A stretch of 64,000 bases of DNA from Halorientalis marina. Its GTDB lineage: Archaea > Halobacteriota > Halobacteria > Halobacteriales > Haloarculaceae. Below are positions 25,656-35,028 of this stretch, one piece after another (the stretch's first letter is position 1; the number at the start of each line of letters is the position of its first letter). Position numbers and translations under genes: made by a program. The notes under the pieces were generated by a model, which was not told where the DNA came from, did not search any database, and saw only the letters and a program-made list of their open reading frames with translations. The stretch covers positions 1,674,001-1,738,000 of the forward strand of contig NZ_CP095487.1 of the NCBI RefSeq assembly GCF_023028345.1, in the 5' to 3' direction.

Positions 25656-26184
25656 CGTCTTGCTCTCCATCTATGTCTCTCACTGGCAGCCAATTTTGGA
25701 TCGATAGCTCTGCATCACGTGGGCGAAAACTGAGCGTTGTCCAGGAGAGTTGCCAGTCACGAATCAATCGAAAGAGGACCCAAATCCCTGCAATGAACGA
25801 AACACTCCAAGTATACCAGAGACCTTCCTGCGGGACGACAAAGCCGTTAATTGCCCGGATAGTTCGTGGCCCAGTTAGAATTCCATAAACTCGGACCTTG
25901 TCGCCAACAGCTGGTGCTGCCCAGTTCCCGCCAGTGATTGTCAATTCGTGTGATCCGGTCCTCGTTGTAATCTCAATGACTACCGGAGAGACGCGCTGGA
26001 TAATGCCGCCAGTGACGACCCGGTCACCTATGTACTGATCAGGGGATTCAATGAACTCGCCCGACCGAGGCAGGACCCATGCATCAGGATTCCGTGGTTG
26101 CTGGGGATAGTGGGGGAGCAGAATTGCATGACCGCAAAGCAACAGAACAACGACGATAATTCGTGCCCGTCTACTCGTGATCAT
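25648..26184 (-). CDS. Membrane protein with an OB-like extracytoplasmic domain
   Basis: A 178-residue protein. An N-terminal helix (about residues 8-26) leads to a beta domain: IGDRVVTGGIIQRVSPVVIEI and VGDKVRVYGILTGPRTI, recalling the small OB-folds that bind nucleic acids, haem or sugars. A second membrane helix lies near 125-145, before a short cytoplasmic tail. The stop overlaps the next gene's start, so translation is coupled to the hydrolase. I do not recognise a named family. Haloarchaeal gene order suggests a role in surface glycan or protein modification. Confidence 0.65.
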   Translation of the reverse strand: MITSRRARIIVVVLLLCGHAILLPHYPQQPRNPDAWVLPRSGEFIESPDQYIGDRVVTGGIIQRVSPVVIEITTRTGSHELTITGGNWAAPAVGDKVRVYGILTGPRTIRAINGFVVPQEGLWYTWSVSFIAGIWVLFRLIRDWQLSWTTLSFRPRDAELSIQNWLPVRDIDGEQDDA

Positions 26185-26223
26185 GCCGTTTCGCTGTGTG
26201 CTGATCGTTGTCCCGTTCTTGTT

Positions 26224-26685
26224 TTATTTGTCGTCATTATCGCTTACGTGAATCCAGAGACGCGTCGTCAGGTCTGGCGTTGTTTGGTTCTGTGCCGGGT
26301 TGAACAATAGGAACCGAAGTCGATAGCGGCCTGACTGGTTTGGCGCTGTGACTCGCATCTGAAGCTCGCGCGTGCCTCCGTTCGACACACGCAGCCGCCG
26401 TTCGGCCGTTGTCGATTCGTTCCACTTCGCGACCACCCGATAGGTAACTGGATGGTGTTCATGATTATTGACACCAATGGTAATCCCAGTCTCTTCACCC
26501 GTCCGGAGAGAATCCAGGTAATCCGAACTATTTTCGCTGTTGTTGAGCACGTACAATTCAGTAGATGGAGGGTTGGTCACCGCTGGGTTCACTGCCAGAG
26601 CCATTACAGTAGCGATCAAACTGCCCAAGATGAGGGCCATAATCCACGTCAGCACCCGTCTATGGTCCTGCACACAAAATTTCAC
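26224..26685 (-). CDS. Single-pass DUF1616-like protein
   Basis: A 153-residue protein: one N-terminal membrane helix (about residues 13-32) and an extracytoplasmic beta domain with TELYVLNNSE, TGITIGVNNHEHHPVTYRVVAKW, RYRLRFLLFN and TTRLWIHVSD. These are the blocks of the C-terminal domain of haloarchaeal DUF1616 proteins, which normally follow several membrane helices. Here the domain stands with one helix, so it is a short version rather than an obvious truncation. Several N-x-S/T sequons are present. It shares its ending with the broken gene at 14262. It is divergent from the DUF2206-like gene. Confidence 0.7.
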   Translation of the reverse strand: MKFCVQDHRRVLTWIMALILGSLIATVMALAVNPAVTNPPSTELYVLNNSENSSDYLDSLRTGEETGITIGVNNHEHHPVTYRVVAKWNESTTAERRLRVSNGGTRELQMRVTAPNQSGRYRLRFLLFNPAQNQTTPDLTTRLWIHVSDNDDK

Positions 26686-26807
26686 GGTGGGTCCCGATTT
26701 ATGTGTTGTTATTGTTGTTTCTTCAACGAAGATTGCTCATTGACTCCCTGGGTGGCATACGTAAATCATTAGTGTGATTATTGAATAGTCCCAGTCAACT
26801 TCGCCTG

Positions 26808-29021
26808 ATGAGACAATATCTGTACCGGAATATAGTATACCGATTTTTGAGTTCCAATTTAACGTTCCTCTCTGAGGTATACTTACGTGATGGACAGATT
26901 AAAGAAAATGCTGTTCTGGCCACGCTGACCCTCCTTTTTATTGGTAGTATCAGTCTTGAGGCTGCCAACCTCGAATTGTCCCTCTTACGACCAGTCATCG
27001 TAGTATTATATATAACTCTTGTCCTTGGGTATCTCTTTCTCAGAGTTCTCCAGATAGACCCACAGAGTGTGGTAAGAACGGTGTGTTACTCTCTCGGCAT
27101 GAGTGCTAGTATTTTGATGATATTGGGAGCAGGAATGAGCCTCTATTTACCCCCGATAGGTATTTCACGTCCTGTGGCCGAGATGCCGCTCTTTTTTGCT
27201 GTTTCGATGGTTGCCATTGTGTTGTTTGCTTTTCACATCATGATTAATAATCAGAAACAAATCGCCGTTGAGAAAGTCCAGTCTTACTTTTGGCGTCCGT
27301 CTACGTTGGGAGTCCTTACACTTCCATTTTTAGCCATACTTGGTGCACGTATGGTTACTCGCTTTGGGGACAACATATTGCTGCTGTTCCTCCTGATGAT
27401 GACTGCTATCGTGATGCTGCTGGCCTACTGGAATTATATTCCCAGTAATCTTTTTCCACTTATTGTCTGGTCAGCAGCGCTGGCGTTACTCCTCCATAAC
27501 ACAGTACTCACACATTGGTTGGCTTGGGACGTACGCCACGCAGAATTCCGGTTGGCAGGGAATGTAATTGAAAATGGATTCTGGGAGCTTGGTGTTGCTG
27601 AGTACAAGACAAAAAAACAGGCGATGTTGCGGATTACCGTGCTTCATTCGATCTACGCTCTACTCGCTGATGTCGATTTAATGTGGGAATTCAAAACTAT
27701 CAGCCCACTGTTGTTCTCGGCCACCCCAGTCGCGTTTTATAAGAGCTATCAAATATTTGTAGACAAGAAGGACGCCATGTTGGCCGCATTCCTCCCGATC
27801 TCTCTATTTTCCTTTTTCACAGTTCTCTCTTGGAACAGCAGAACGAGTGGTGCTCTACTCTTTCTTTCCCTGCTTGTCCTGTTAATTACTGATAGATATC
27901 TCGAATGGCGGAAACAGATTTTGCTTGCTATAGTCTTCATGTTCGGGATCCTAATTTCACACTACGCAGTTGCGTACATGACGCTATTCGCTCTTCCACT
28001 GGTTGTCGTCGGCGGATGGCTATTTGGCTCCTTGCGAGGCCATTCTCGGATGCTTACAGGGCCCCTGCTAGCAATAATATACGCCGTATTGTTAGTTGCG
28101 TGGTATACGTATGCCATCGAAGATGCCGGAGGTACGACTTTCTTCGTTACCTTCTTGCCTTCATTCTTTATTGATGTATGGACCCAATATATACTGGGGG
28201 AGACTGCCAGCGCTGGATCAACTACGCTAAACTACGCAACAAAGGGATATACTTCTTATACCATACGAACGCTACAATCATTGAATATCGGAATTGGGGC
28301 TGTAGCAGGACTAGGATATGCTATTTTGTTCTTACCGACAGTGCTGTCTCGTATACCGTTCCTGAACAAGGACATTCCTGGAAACGTGCTAGACACTGTT
28401 CAAATTGAATATCTGCTCTATACGGCAGGATTCACAGGATTGTTTGTAGCGACTTTCGGCCCAATTTCCAAATTGAGTACGGCACGAACGCTCCCGCCAG
28501 CTATGTTCTTTTTTGCACCACTGTTTATTCTTGGAGTAACGAGACCAATGGTTGTGGCTGGCAACTACATCAATGTTGACCTAATAAAACAACTCGGAAC
28601 AAGAACGGCTGTAGCAATTGTCCTTGTTTATTTTGTGTTGAATACTGGACTGTTCGGATCGATTGTTGCACAAGAACACCATCCGAATATTCTAATTGAT
28701 AAGGAACGAGTGATTGAGTCAGGGAGTTTGTCCGAAAGGAAGTACTTTGCCTCAATGTACGTGCATAGCATCTTTGATATCAGGAGTGAAGAATGGATGA
28801 ATAACCACGCAAGACCACCAGATCGGTATGAGAGGTTACACAGTTCTCGGGTGTTACTTGGATTATATGACTGTGAGGGTGTGTCCCGAGAACCGGTTGT
28901 GAACCAAGGGACGTGTGCTAATGGACCACCGTTCGAAGAAAATAATATGGATAAGATATACGCGTCAGAGGGGAGCATCATCTATATGAACAGGACAGTC
29001 TCTGGGGCTACTGATGAGTGA
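26808..29021 (+). CDS. Large polytopic membrane protein, DUF2206/GT-C-like
   Basis: A 737-residue protein with about 14-16 hydrophobic helices and a C-terminal soluble domain of about 110 residues outside the membrane. The ATG at 26808 (MRQYLYRNIVYRF) is preferred over a TTG nine codons earlier. Haloarchaeal glycan clusters commonly hold such proteins (DUF2206), thought to be GT-C glycosyltransferases or polymerases using lipid-linked sugars. No clear early acidic loop pair is visible, so this is tentative. The region is AT-richer than its neighbours, suggesting separate acquisition. It overlaps the next gene by 8 bases. Confidence 0.6.
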   Translation: MRQYLYRNIVYRFLSSNLTFLSEVYLRDGQIKENAVLATLTLLFIGSISLEAANLELSLLRPVIVVLYITLVLGYLFLRVLQIDPQSVVRTVCYSLGMSASILMILGAGMSLYLPPIGISRPVAEMPLFFAVSMVAIVLFAFHIMINNQKQIAVEKVQSYFWRPSTLGVLTLPFLAILGARMVTRFGDNILLLFLLMMTAIVMLLAYWNYIPSNLFPLIVWSAALALLLHNTVLTHWLAWDVRHAEFRLAGNVIENGFWELGVAEYKTKKQAMLRITVLHSIYALLADVDLMWEFKTISPLLFSATPVAFYKSYQIFVDKKDAMLAAFLPISLFSFFTVLSWNSRTSGALLFLSLLVLLITDRYLEWRKQILLAIVFMFGILISHYAVAYMTLFALPLVVVGGWLFGSLRGHSRMLTGPLLAIIYAVLLVAWYTYAIEDAGGTTFFVTFLPSFFIDVWTQYILGETASAGSTTLNYATKGYTSYTIRTLQSLNIGIGAVAGLGYAILFLPTVLSRIPFLNKDIPGNVLDTVQIEYLLYTAGFTGLFVATFGPISKLSTARTLPPAMFFFAPLFILGVTRPMVVAGNYINVDLIKQLGTRTAVAIVLVYFVLNTGLFGSIVAQEHHPNILIDKERVIESGSLSERKYFASMYVHSIFDIRSEEWMNNHARPPDRYERLHSSRVLLGLYDCEGVSREPVVNQGTCANGPPFEENNMDKIYASEGSIIYMNRTVSGATDE

Positions 29022-30657
29022 CCACCCGTTAATCATATTCGGACTTGATGGTGCCTGTTTCGACCTGATACGACCCTGGATAAAAAATGGGCATATCCCG
29101 ACAATAAACGAGATACTTGATACTGGCGTCTCTTCAAAACTGGAGAGTTGTGTTCCTGCGACGACGCCACCCGCGTGGACCTCCCTGACGACGGGTGTGA
29201 ACCCAGGAAAGCACGGTATCTTCGGGTTCTACAGTCGTACAAAGGGGAGTTACGATCTCTATCCCGTGTCGGACACCGACGTGTACGCGAGACGTCTGTG
29301 GGACTACACTTCCGAGTCAGATTTGACATCGCTGGTCGTTAACGTCCCGGTGACTCATCCACCACGCGAACTGGACGGCGCGCTCGTCCCCGGATACATG
29401 GCTGACAACGATGTTGCAACGTATCCCGATGGTCTCCTTACAGAACTGGGGTTCGAAGACTACTCCGTCTACGCAGAGTCGGAGGCCGACATGGGCCAGG
29501 AGGAACAGTTACGCGACGAGTGGCTCAACCTGACCGAGTCGCGACGCGACCTCACACTCGCGCTGATGGCGCAGTACGACTGGGATGTTCTCTTTCTGGA
29601 ATTCCAGAAGACCGACGGCGCCGTCCACAAATTCTCCGATAGCGAGAATATGAGAGCGATTTTCGAGCGAGTCGACGACTGCATGAGCGACGTTCTGGAA
29701 GCAGTCGAGGACGAACCGAACGTGGTACTCGTCTCCGACCACGGAATCGGACAGACCAAGGACTGGTCCATCGCACTGAACACCTGGCTCGAGGAGCGTG
29801 GATACATAAAGACTTCCGTTGACGGAGGTGGTGACGACGGGTCGTGGATCGACCGCAAGACTTCGAGTTCGTCGGAGGATGCCGGGGATGGCACCATCTT
29901 CGACCGTCTGGGTGAACTCGCCAGTCGTGCCGGGATCACAAAACAGGGAGTCGAACGGATCCTGTCTGCCCTCGGTCTGTACAACGTCGCCGCACGCCGT
30001 GCCCCTGATCGACTGCTGGACATGGTCGCGCAGGAAGCGATCGACCGACAACGAAGCGAAGCGTTTTACGAGGGAATGGGTTTCAGCGGCGTCGACGTCG
30101 GCGTTATCGTAAACGACGAGCGTTTTTATCCAGACGGTGCAGTGACGGAAGCGGAATACGACGAGGTTCGATCCCGCCTGATCGAAGAGATCAGGTCACT
30201 CGAAGGTCCCACTGGAAAGCCGTTCCAGCGAATCCTCACTCGCGAGGAAGTGTACGATGGTCCCCGAGTCGAGTACGCGCCGGATATCATACTGGAACAG
30301 GCGCCTCGCTACGTCATCGGCAGCAAGAACCTCAGGGGACAGACGTTCATTCCGGCAGAACCGGGCCGCATCGACCACACGCGTCACGGGATCTTTGCGG
30401 CCACCGGGCCGGATATTAGCGACGACTGGTCGCCCGAGGAACCGCCCTCGATCATGGACGTGACACCGACACTCCTGTACCTCCAGGACGTTCCGGTAAA
30501 CACACGGATCGATGGGACTATACACGAACCGCTAGTCACGGACGACCGGGACCCCAATATGAGACAGTACGACCGGTACGAACCGGCCGCCGGTCGGACT
30601 GAGCAGAACGAGGGCGAGTTGAAAGACCGCCTGCAAGCGATGGGGTATCTAAAGTGA
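29014..30657 (+). CDS. Alkaline-phosphatase-superfamily phosphodiesterase/phosphotransferase-like enzyme
   Basis: A 547-residue enzyme of the nucleotide pyrophosphatase/phosphodiesterase branch. Metal Asp12 lies in IIFGLDGACFD, the Thr51 nucleophile in ATTPPAWTSLTTGVNPGKHGIFGFY, and further ligands in VVLVSDHGIGQ and RIDHTRHGIF. No signal peptide or membrane helix, so the substrate is cytoplasmic or at the inner leaflet. It probably transfers or removes phosphate or phospho-linked groups on glycan precursors. The C-terminus is DRLQAMGYLK, the tail shared by five proteins here. It is coupled to the upstream membrane protein and followed by a paralogue. Confidence 0.85.
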   Translation: MSDHPLIIFGLDGACFDLIRPWIKNGHIPTINEILDTGVSSKLESCVPATTPPAWTSLTTGVNPGKHGIFGFYSRTKGSYDLYPVSDTDVYARRLWDYTSESDLTSLVVNVPVTHPPRELDGALVPGYMADNDVATYPDGLLTELGFEDYSVYAESEADMGQEEQLRDEWLNLTESRRDLTLALMAQYDWDVLFLEFQKTDGAVHKFSDSENMRAIFERVDDCMSDVLEAVEDEPNVVLVSDHGIGQTKDWSIALNTWLEERGYIKTSVDGGGDDGSWIDRKTSSSSEDAGDGTIFDRLGELASRAGITKQGVERILSALGLYNVAARRAPDRLLDMVAQEAIDRQRSEAFYEGMGFSGVDVGVIVNDERFYPDGAVTEAEYDEVRSRLIEEIRSLEGPTGKPFQRILTREEVYDGPRVEYAPDIILEQAPRYVIGSKNLRGQTFIPAEPGRIDHTRHGIFAATGPDISDDWSPEEPPSIMDVTPTLLYLQDVPVNTRIDGTIHEPLVTDDRDPNMRQYDRYEPAAGRTEQNEGELKDRLQAMGYLK

Positions 30658-30694
30658 TTCGTAATTCACGGTTGCTTCGAAGGTGTCTGAAAAT

Positions 30695-32233
30695 ATGATG
30701 AAAACATTCGTACTCGGCATCGACGGCGGAAGTTGGCGGATTCTCGACGAGCTGGAGCTCCCGGGATTCCAGCGACTCACGAGCGGCGGAACCGTCGGCG
30801 AACTCACCTCGTCTCTGCCCCCGATCACGTACCCGGCGTGGAAATGCTACTCGACCGGAAAAAATCCGGGCAAACTCGGCGTGTTCGGGTTCGTCAATTT
30901 CGACAGGGAGCGCCAGACAAACAGGCAGAACGACTCGACACACTTCGACAGCCCCGAACTGTGGGACTACCTGTCCGACGAAGGTGACCGGGTGGGCGTC
31001 GTCAACATGCCGACGACCTACCCGCCACACGAGGTGAACGGTGTAATGATTGCAGGGCCGAACAGCGGTGATTCCGGGCTCGTCTACCCGGAAGAGCGTG
31101 AACCAGAACTCCTCGAGTCGGGATACGTGCCCCTCTCGAGCGGCCACCGGCTCGCGTTCAAATCGGGTGGCGAAAAAACGATCTCTACGGCGAAAACGAT
31201 ACTCGAGTCCCGCTTCGGGGCAGCTCGACAGTTGTTGACAGACGAGGAGTTCGATTTCTTCAATCTGACCATCTACTGTACTGATCCCGTACAGCACCAC
31301 TTCTGGGACCAGCGGGAAGTGTTCGAAACGTACCGCAGTATCGACCGTGAGCTCCAGGATTTACTGACGCTCCTCGATGAAGACGACGACGAGTGGAACG
31401 TCGTGGTCGTCTCCGACCACGGGTTCCAACCAATCCGCGGGGCCGTGTACCTCGACACCTGGCTCGAACAGCAGGGATTCCTCGAGCGGCGTCAGACGGC
31501 CGATACCGATCCCTCGCTACTCCAGCAGATTGGGGTTACGAAAGACAACGCCGCCGGACTCGTACGCGCTCTGGGCGTCGAACGAGTGGTCGATCTCCTC
31601 CCGGAATCACTAGTCCAGCGGGTCAATCGTTCGCTCCCATCGGAAGGTGGGATTTCCGTCGTCAACTCCACGGACTGGGACTGTTCGGACGCGGTCTTTC
31701 TCATGGGCGGGATCTACGTATTGAACGAATCCAGACGCGACGAGATAATGGATGAAATAGAACGGGAATTGCTCTCGTTCCGGGACGACGGACACCAGGT
31801 AATTGACGAGGTACACCGGACCGACGACGTGTATAACGGTCCATACACCGATGCTGCGCCGGACCTAATCCCGATTTCGGACGACTACAAGCTATTAGGC
31901 CTCTCAGTTGACGGCAGTCTTTTCGACCCCGAAAACGCGTGGATAGCCGCCCACGAGATGTCCGGCGTGTTCGTCGGACACGGACCAGCGTTCCAGGACC
32001 GAAGCGAGGTCACTCTCGATATTCAGGACGTCGCGCCGACACTACTGCACGCGATGGAGCGGCCCGTACCAAACGATGTCGATGGGTCGGTCAGAGACGA
32101 TATCCTCTCCGATCGCGTCGAGGATGTAGTTCAGTGGCGAGACCCCCTGTCGTCGGGACAGACCCACAGCGCGTCCAGTGTCAGTGAAGAGGAGGTAAAA
32201 GAGACGCTGAAGCAACTCGGATACATCGAATGA
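30695..32233 (+). CDS. Alkaline-phosphatase-superfamily enzyme, paralogue of the upstream gene
   Basis: A 512-residue protein. Metal Asp10 is in FVLGIDGGSWR, the Thr45 nucleophile in TYPAWKCYSTGKNPGKLGVFGF, VVVSDHGFQ follows, and HEMSGVFVGHGP replaces the DHTRHG block of its neighbour. The ATG at 30695 is chosen because GAAGGTG lies about 10 bases upstream; a GTG four codons earlier also exists. The C-terminus ETLKQLGYIE carries the shared tail. It is likely cytoplasmic and acts with its neighbour on glycan or lipid intermediates. Its stop overlaps the start of a broken GT-C gene (ATGA). Confidence 0.85.
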   Translation: MMKTFVLGIDGGSWRILDELELPGFQRLTSGGTVGELTSSLPPITYPAWKCYSTGKNPGKLGVFGFVNFDRERQTNRQNDSTHFDSPELWDYLSDEGDRVGVVNMPTTYPPHEVNGVMIAGPNSGDSGLVYPEEREPELLESGYVPLSSGHRLAFKSGGEKTISTAKTILESRFGAARQLLTDEEFDFFNLTIYCTDPVQHHFWDQREVFETYRSIDRELQDLLTLLDEDDDEWNVVVVSDHGFQPIRGAVYLDTWLEQQGFLERRQTADTDPSLLQQIGVTKDNAAGLVRALGVERVVDLLPESLVQRVNRSLPSEGGISVVNSTDWDCSDAVFLMGGIYVLNESRRDEIMDEIERELLSFRDDGHQVIDEVHRTDDVYNGPYTDAAPDLIPISDDYKLLGLSVDGSLFDPENAWIAAHEMSGVFVGHGPAFQDRSEVTLDIQDVAPTLLHAMERPVPNDVDGSVRDDILSDRVEDVVQWRDPLSSGQTHSASSVSEEEVKETLKQLGYIE

Positions 32234-32590
32234 TCTTCGGGGGCATGGACGGGTTACTCTACCTCGTCCCCGTAGTGCTCGCCATCACAGCTCTCCGTGC
32301 ATTACCAGGGATATTCCGTACTGAACGGTACGCTGCCGACGAAGCATTTCACATCTATCTCGCCGACGAAATCCGACAAAAGGGTCACCGTATCCTAAAC
32401 AAATACAACACGCTCATTCCACAGACAGTCATTCACTATCCGAGTCACGTACACTGCACCCCCGAGGGTCTCGGGATTAACTGCTGCTTAGAGGACACGC
32501 AGCAAATTCATACCGGTTCGGTGGCAGGTTCAACTAACTCTTTGAGAGCGGCAGATTCACGTATAGGCATATGAACCTGCCGATGGGTGA
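32230..32590 (+). pseudogene. GT-C membrane protein relic with internal deletion
   Basis: The first 70 or so codons (LPGIFRTERYAADEAFHIYLADEIRQKGHR...YPSHVH) match the N-terminus of the protein at 45394-47004. A stretch at about 32537-32553 (CTCTTTGAGAGCGGCAG) equals 17 bases of that gene's 3' end. The roughly 1.3 kb between is missing. The frame then runs on to a stop at 32574 in unrelated sequence. The gene still overlaps the upstream stop by ATGA, so it was once the fourth gene of this operon. Confidence 0.75.
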
Positions 32591-32643
32591 AAACTGTGAA
32601 CATCTCACTGACAGTGCCCCTCTAACTGTCGGCAGGACCACTT

Positions 32644-32658
32644 CGCTACCTATAAATC
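32644..32658 (+). promoter_or_regulatory. Probable haloarchaeal promoter of the sulfatase-like gene
   Basis: CGCTACCTATAAAT is a BRE/TATA-like element beginning about 35 bases before the ATG at 32681. That distance fits a leaderless or very short-leader transcript. A GGAAGGA at 32661 could serve as a ribosome site if a leader exists. Confidence 0.5.
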
Positions 32659-32680
32659 ACGGAAGGAAACCAATCAAAGT

Positions 32681-34162
32681 ATGACACAGCCAAACATCGT
32701 ATTTTTAATCTGGGATTCCTGTGATTTTGAGGCGGCACGAGACCACGCCCCCACATTGAACTCCTTAGCTGAGTCAAATATCTGGTTCGAGAACGCGATA
32801 AGTCCCTCCGCGTGGTCGCTCCCTACTCACACGTCGTTTTTTAACGGTCAGTACCCTCATGAACACGGGACGTACACCGGAACGGACACGATTGGGGAAA
32901 CTCCACTGGGGCGGACCCTTGACGAGAAGGGATACCGTCGATACGGCTTCTCTGCCAATGGATTCGCGTCCTACGAGTATGGGTTCGACGAGAACTTCGA
33001 TCAGTTTCTGAGCACCCGCGGACCGATGCAGTCTACCCACGGTGTCGATCTCCACCGGCTGTCTTCAGACGGTGGATTTTCTCTTTCGGAACTCGTCACG
33101 GAAACAATGAACGCCGAACGACTCACCGGAAGTCTGTCGAACTTGTTTGCCGGCGTACTGTCGAAGATTGGTGGGACACATCCCGCCTTTCGACGGATTC
33201 CACATTCGCTCTTTCAGGAACACGGCTTCACGTATTCCCCAGAACTGAACACACGGGCGATCGAGCACACGATTGAGGCGGAGGCTGACGACGAGACGCC
33301 CTTTTTTGTGTTTGCAAATTACATGGACACACATTACCCGTACGTGCCTCCGAAGGACCTCCAGCGGGAATACTGCGGGGAGGCGTTTAGTCTGTCTGAA
33401 TTGAAAGAAGTTCACGAGGTCTGTCAACCGCTGAAGTTCAAAAATCGGGCCGTAAGCAATGGTGTCAATCCAGATTTATTATCGGCGGCCGCGAACCTCT
33501 ATCACGCAGAGGTTCGGTCGGTCGATAGACATCTCCAGCGTATCGTCGATACTCTCAAGCGCAACGGGGCATGGGAGAACACGCTCCTCGTTGTCACGGC
33601 AGACCACGGCGAAGAGGTGGCCACTGTCGGTTCACGGCTGGAGAGTGGTGACCCAGAACAGATCAGCGAGCGCCTATACGCCTACGACGAACTGTATCGG
33701 ACTCCGCTCATAGTCGCTGGTGACTGGATTTCCACGGCAACACACAACGACTACGTTTCGCTCAAGAACCTGTTTGATCTGTTCGCAAACGCCGAGGAAG
33801 TACCAGACGGTGGAACCGAAGCAGTAACCGACCTCCTTACTCCAGAGGAAGAGTTCGTCGCAGGACAGTATCCGTGGATCGGTTATGACAGGGATACGCT
33901 GAAAGAAAAGTACCCGTCGCTCTCAGATGTCGTGATTGACCGGCACATCGTTGTTGGATACTCGGAGCAATACAAACTTGTTCACACGTCGAAAGGCGAC
34001 GATTGGGCGATAAAGAACGGAAATGAGGTTAGTCCGGATGACGTGCCGATGTCTCTATACGACTTTTGCCACGAACAACTGGAGGCGTTCTTCGACTCGG
34101 GGAAACATACTGAACTAGACCAAGGAACAGCAGAGCATCTCGAAGAACTCGGATACCTATGA
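32681..34162 (+). CDS. Sulfatase-family hydrolase
   Basis: A 493-residue protein with metal Asp12 (IVFLIWDSCDFEAA), Ser46 at the formylglycine position (WSLPTHTSFFNGQYPHEHGTY), and VVTADHGEEVATVG. Ser at this position is compatible with Ser-type sulfatases, which need an anaerobic maturase, or with a phosphate-transfer role. No signal peptide. The C-terminus EHLEELGYL ends with the shared tail and overlaps the deacetylase start by four bases. It probably adds or removes a charged group on the glycan assembled by neighbouring genes. Confidence 0.85.
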   Translation: MTQPNIVFLIWDSCDFEAARDHAPTLNSLAESNIWFENAISPSAWSLPTHTSFFNGQYPHEHGTYTGTDTIGETPLGRTLDEKGYRRYGFSANGFASYEYGFDENFDQFLSTRGPMQSTHGVDLHRLSSDGGFSLSELVTETMNAERLTGSLSNLFAGVLSKIGGTHPAFRRIPHSLFQEHGFTYSPELNTRAIEHTIEAEADDETPFFVFANYMDTHYPYVPPKDLQREYCGEAFSLSELKEVHEVCQPLKFKNRAVSNGVNPDLLSAAANLYHAEVRSVDRHLQRIVDTLKRNGAWENTLLVVTADHGEEVATVGSRLESGDPEQISERLYAYDELYRTPLIVAGDWISTATHNDYVSLKNLFDLFANAEEVPDGGTEAVTDLLTPEEEFVAGQYPWIGYDRDTLKEKYPSLSDVVIDRHIVVGYSEQYKLVHTSKGDDWAIKNGNEVSPDDVPMSLYDFCHEQLEAFFDSGKHTELDQGTAEHLEELGYL

Positions 34163-34971
34163 AACGTCAAGCGTGGAACTTCATTCGTGGTGTTCCTGCT
34201 CACATAGATTATCACACGAGCATATCACAGTGGCTACCTCAGTCGGAAGACGTGATTTTACGATACCACGCTGTTGGAGAGCAGATTGGTACCCCCGCAA
34301 TATCCACCGAACGGTTCCGCCGTGATCTCAAGTTCCTCTCCGACCGATACGAAGTCGTCGGGCTATCCGAAATCGGTTCGAATCCTCAAACGAAACAAGT
34401 CGCTTTAACCTTCGACGACGGCTATCGGAATTTTTACGACACCGTCTTTCCCATCTTACAGGAGTACGACGCCCCGGCGACCGTATTCGTTATCGCGGGA
34501 TTTGTCGACACTGATGATGTCGAATTGATTAATTCTCGTCTCAGCATTGACGTGGCGAACCCCGATGTCATGCTCGGCGCTTCGGAAATCGAGGAACTGG
34601 TGCGATCCAGCCTGGTGACCATCGGGAATCATACACGAACGCACCCCAACTTCGGAAATCAACACGCCGGCAACCGCTCGCCCACTGACGAGATCGTCGG
34701 GGCGAAAACTGACTTGGAAGAACGCTTCGATATCACCGTCGACCAGTTCTCGTACCCCCACGGGTTCAATTCGCCAGAGATCGTTCGGACGGTTCAAGAT
34801 AGCCATCAACTCGCGGTGACCACCAAGCACGGAACACCCGACCAGACCGAGGATGCCTATCGACTCCCTCGTGTCGGGGCACACGAAAGTGAACCGCTCG
34901 TCCGGTGGGAAACCACTGATTTCAGCAATTGGCTCTGGGAAAACTCGGTTGTCGAGTCGATCCGCAAGTAA
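34159..34971 (+). CDS. Polysaccharide deacetylase (NodB homology domain)
   Basis: A 270-residue CE4-type enzyme. It has a short N-terminal region, then VILRYHAVG, the motif-1 block ALTFDDGYRNFYD (catalytic base and metal Asp), motif 2 GNHTRTHPNFG (metal His-x3-His), and motif 3 FSYPHGFNS. It removes N-acetyl (or O-acetyl) groups from sugars. No signal peptide, so a cytoplasmic lipid-linked or precursor glycan is the likely substrate. It is coupled to the sulfatase-like gene by ATGA. A free amine made here could be a substrate for formylation by the enzyme at 41035; that link is inference. Confidence 0.88.
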   Translation: MKRQAWNFIRGVPAHIDYHTSISQWLPQSEDVILRYHAVGEQIGTPAISTERFRRDLKFLSDRYEVVGLSEIGSNPQTKQVALTFDDGYRNFYDTVFPILQEYDAPATVFVIAGFVDTDDVELINSRLSIDVANPDVMLGASEIEELVRSSLVTIGNHTRTHPNFGNQHAGNRSPTDEIVGAKTDLEERFDITVDQFSYPHGFNSPEIVRTVQDSHQLAVTTKHGTPDQTEDAYRLPRVGAHESEPLVRWETTDFSNWLWENSVVESIRK

Positions 34972-35028
34972 AAAGCCGGCCGGAATCGTTCTAGTTGACA
35001 GGATAACCACGTACATCTCGGCAACCTT

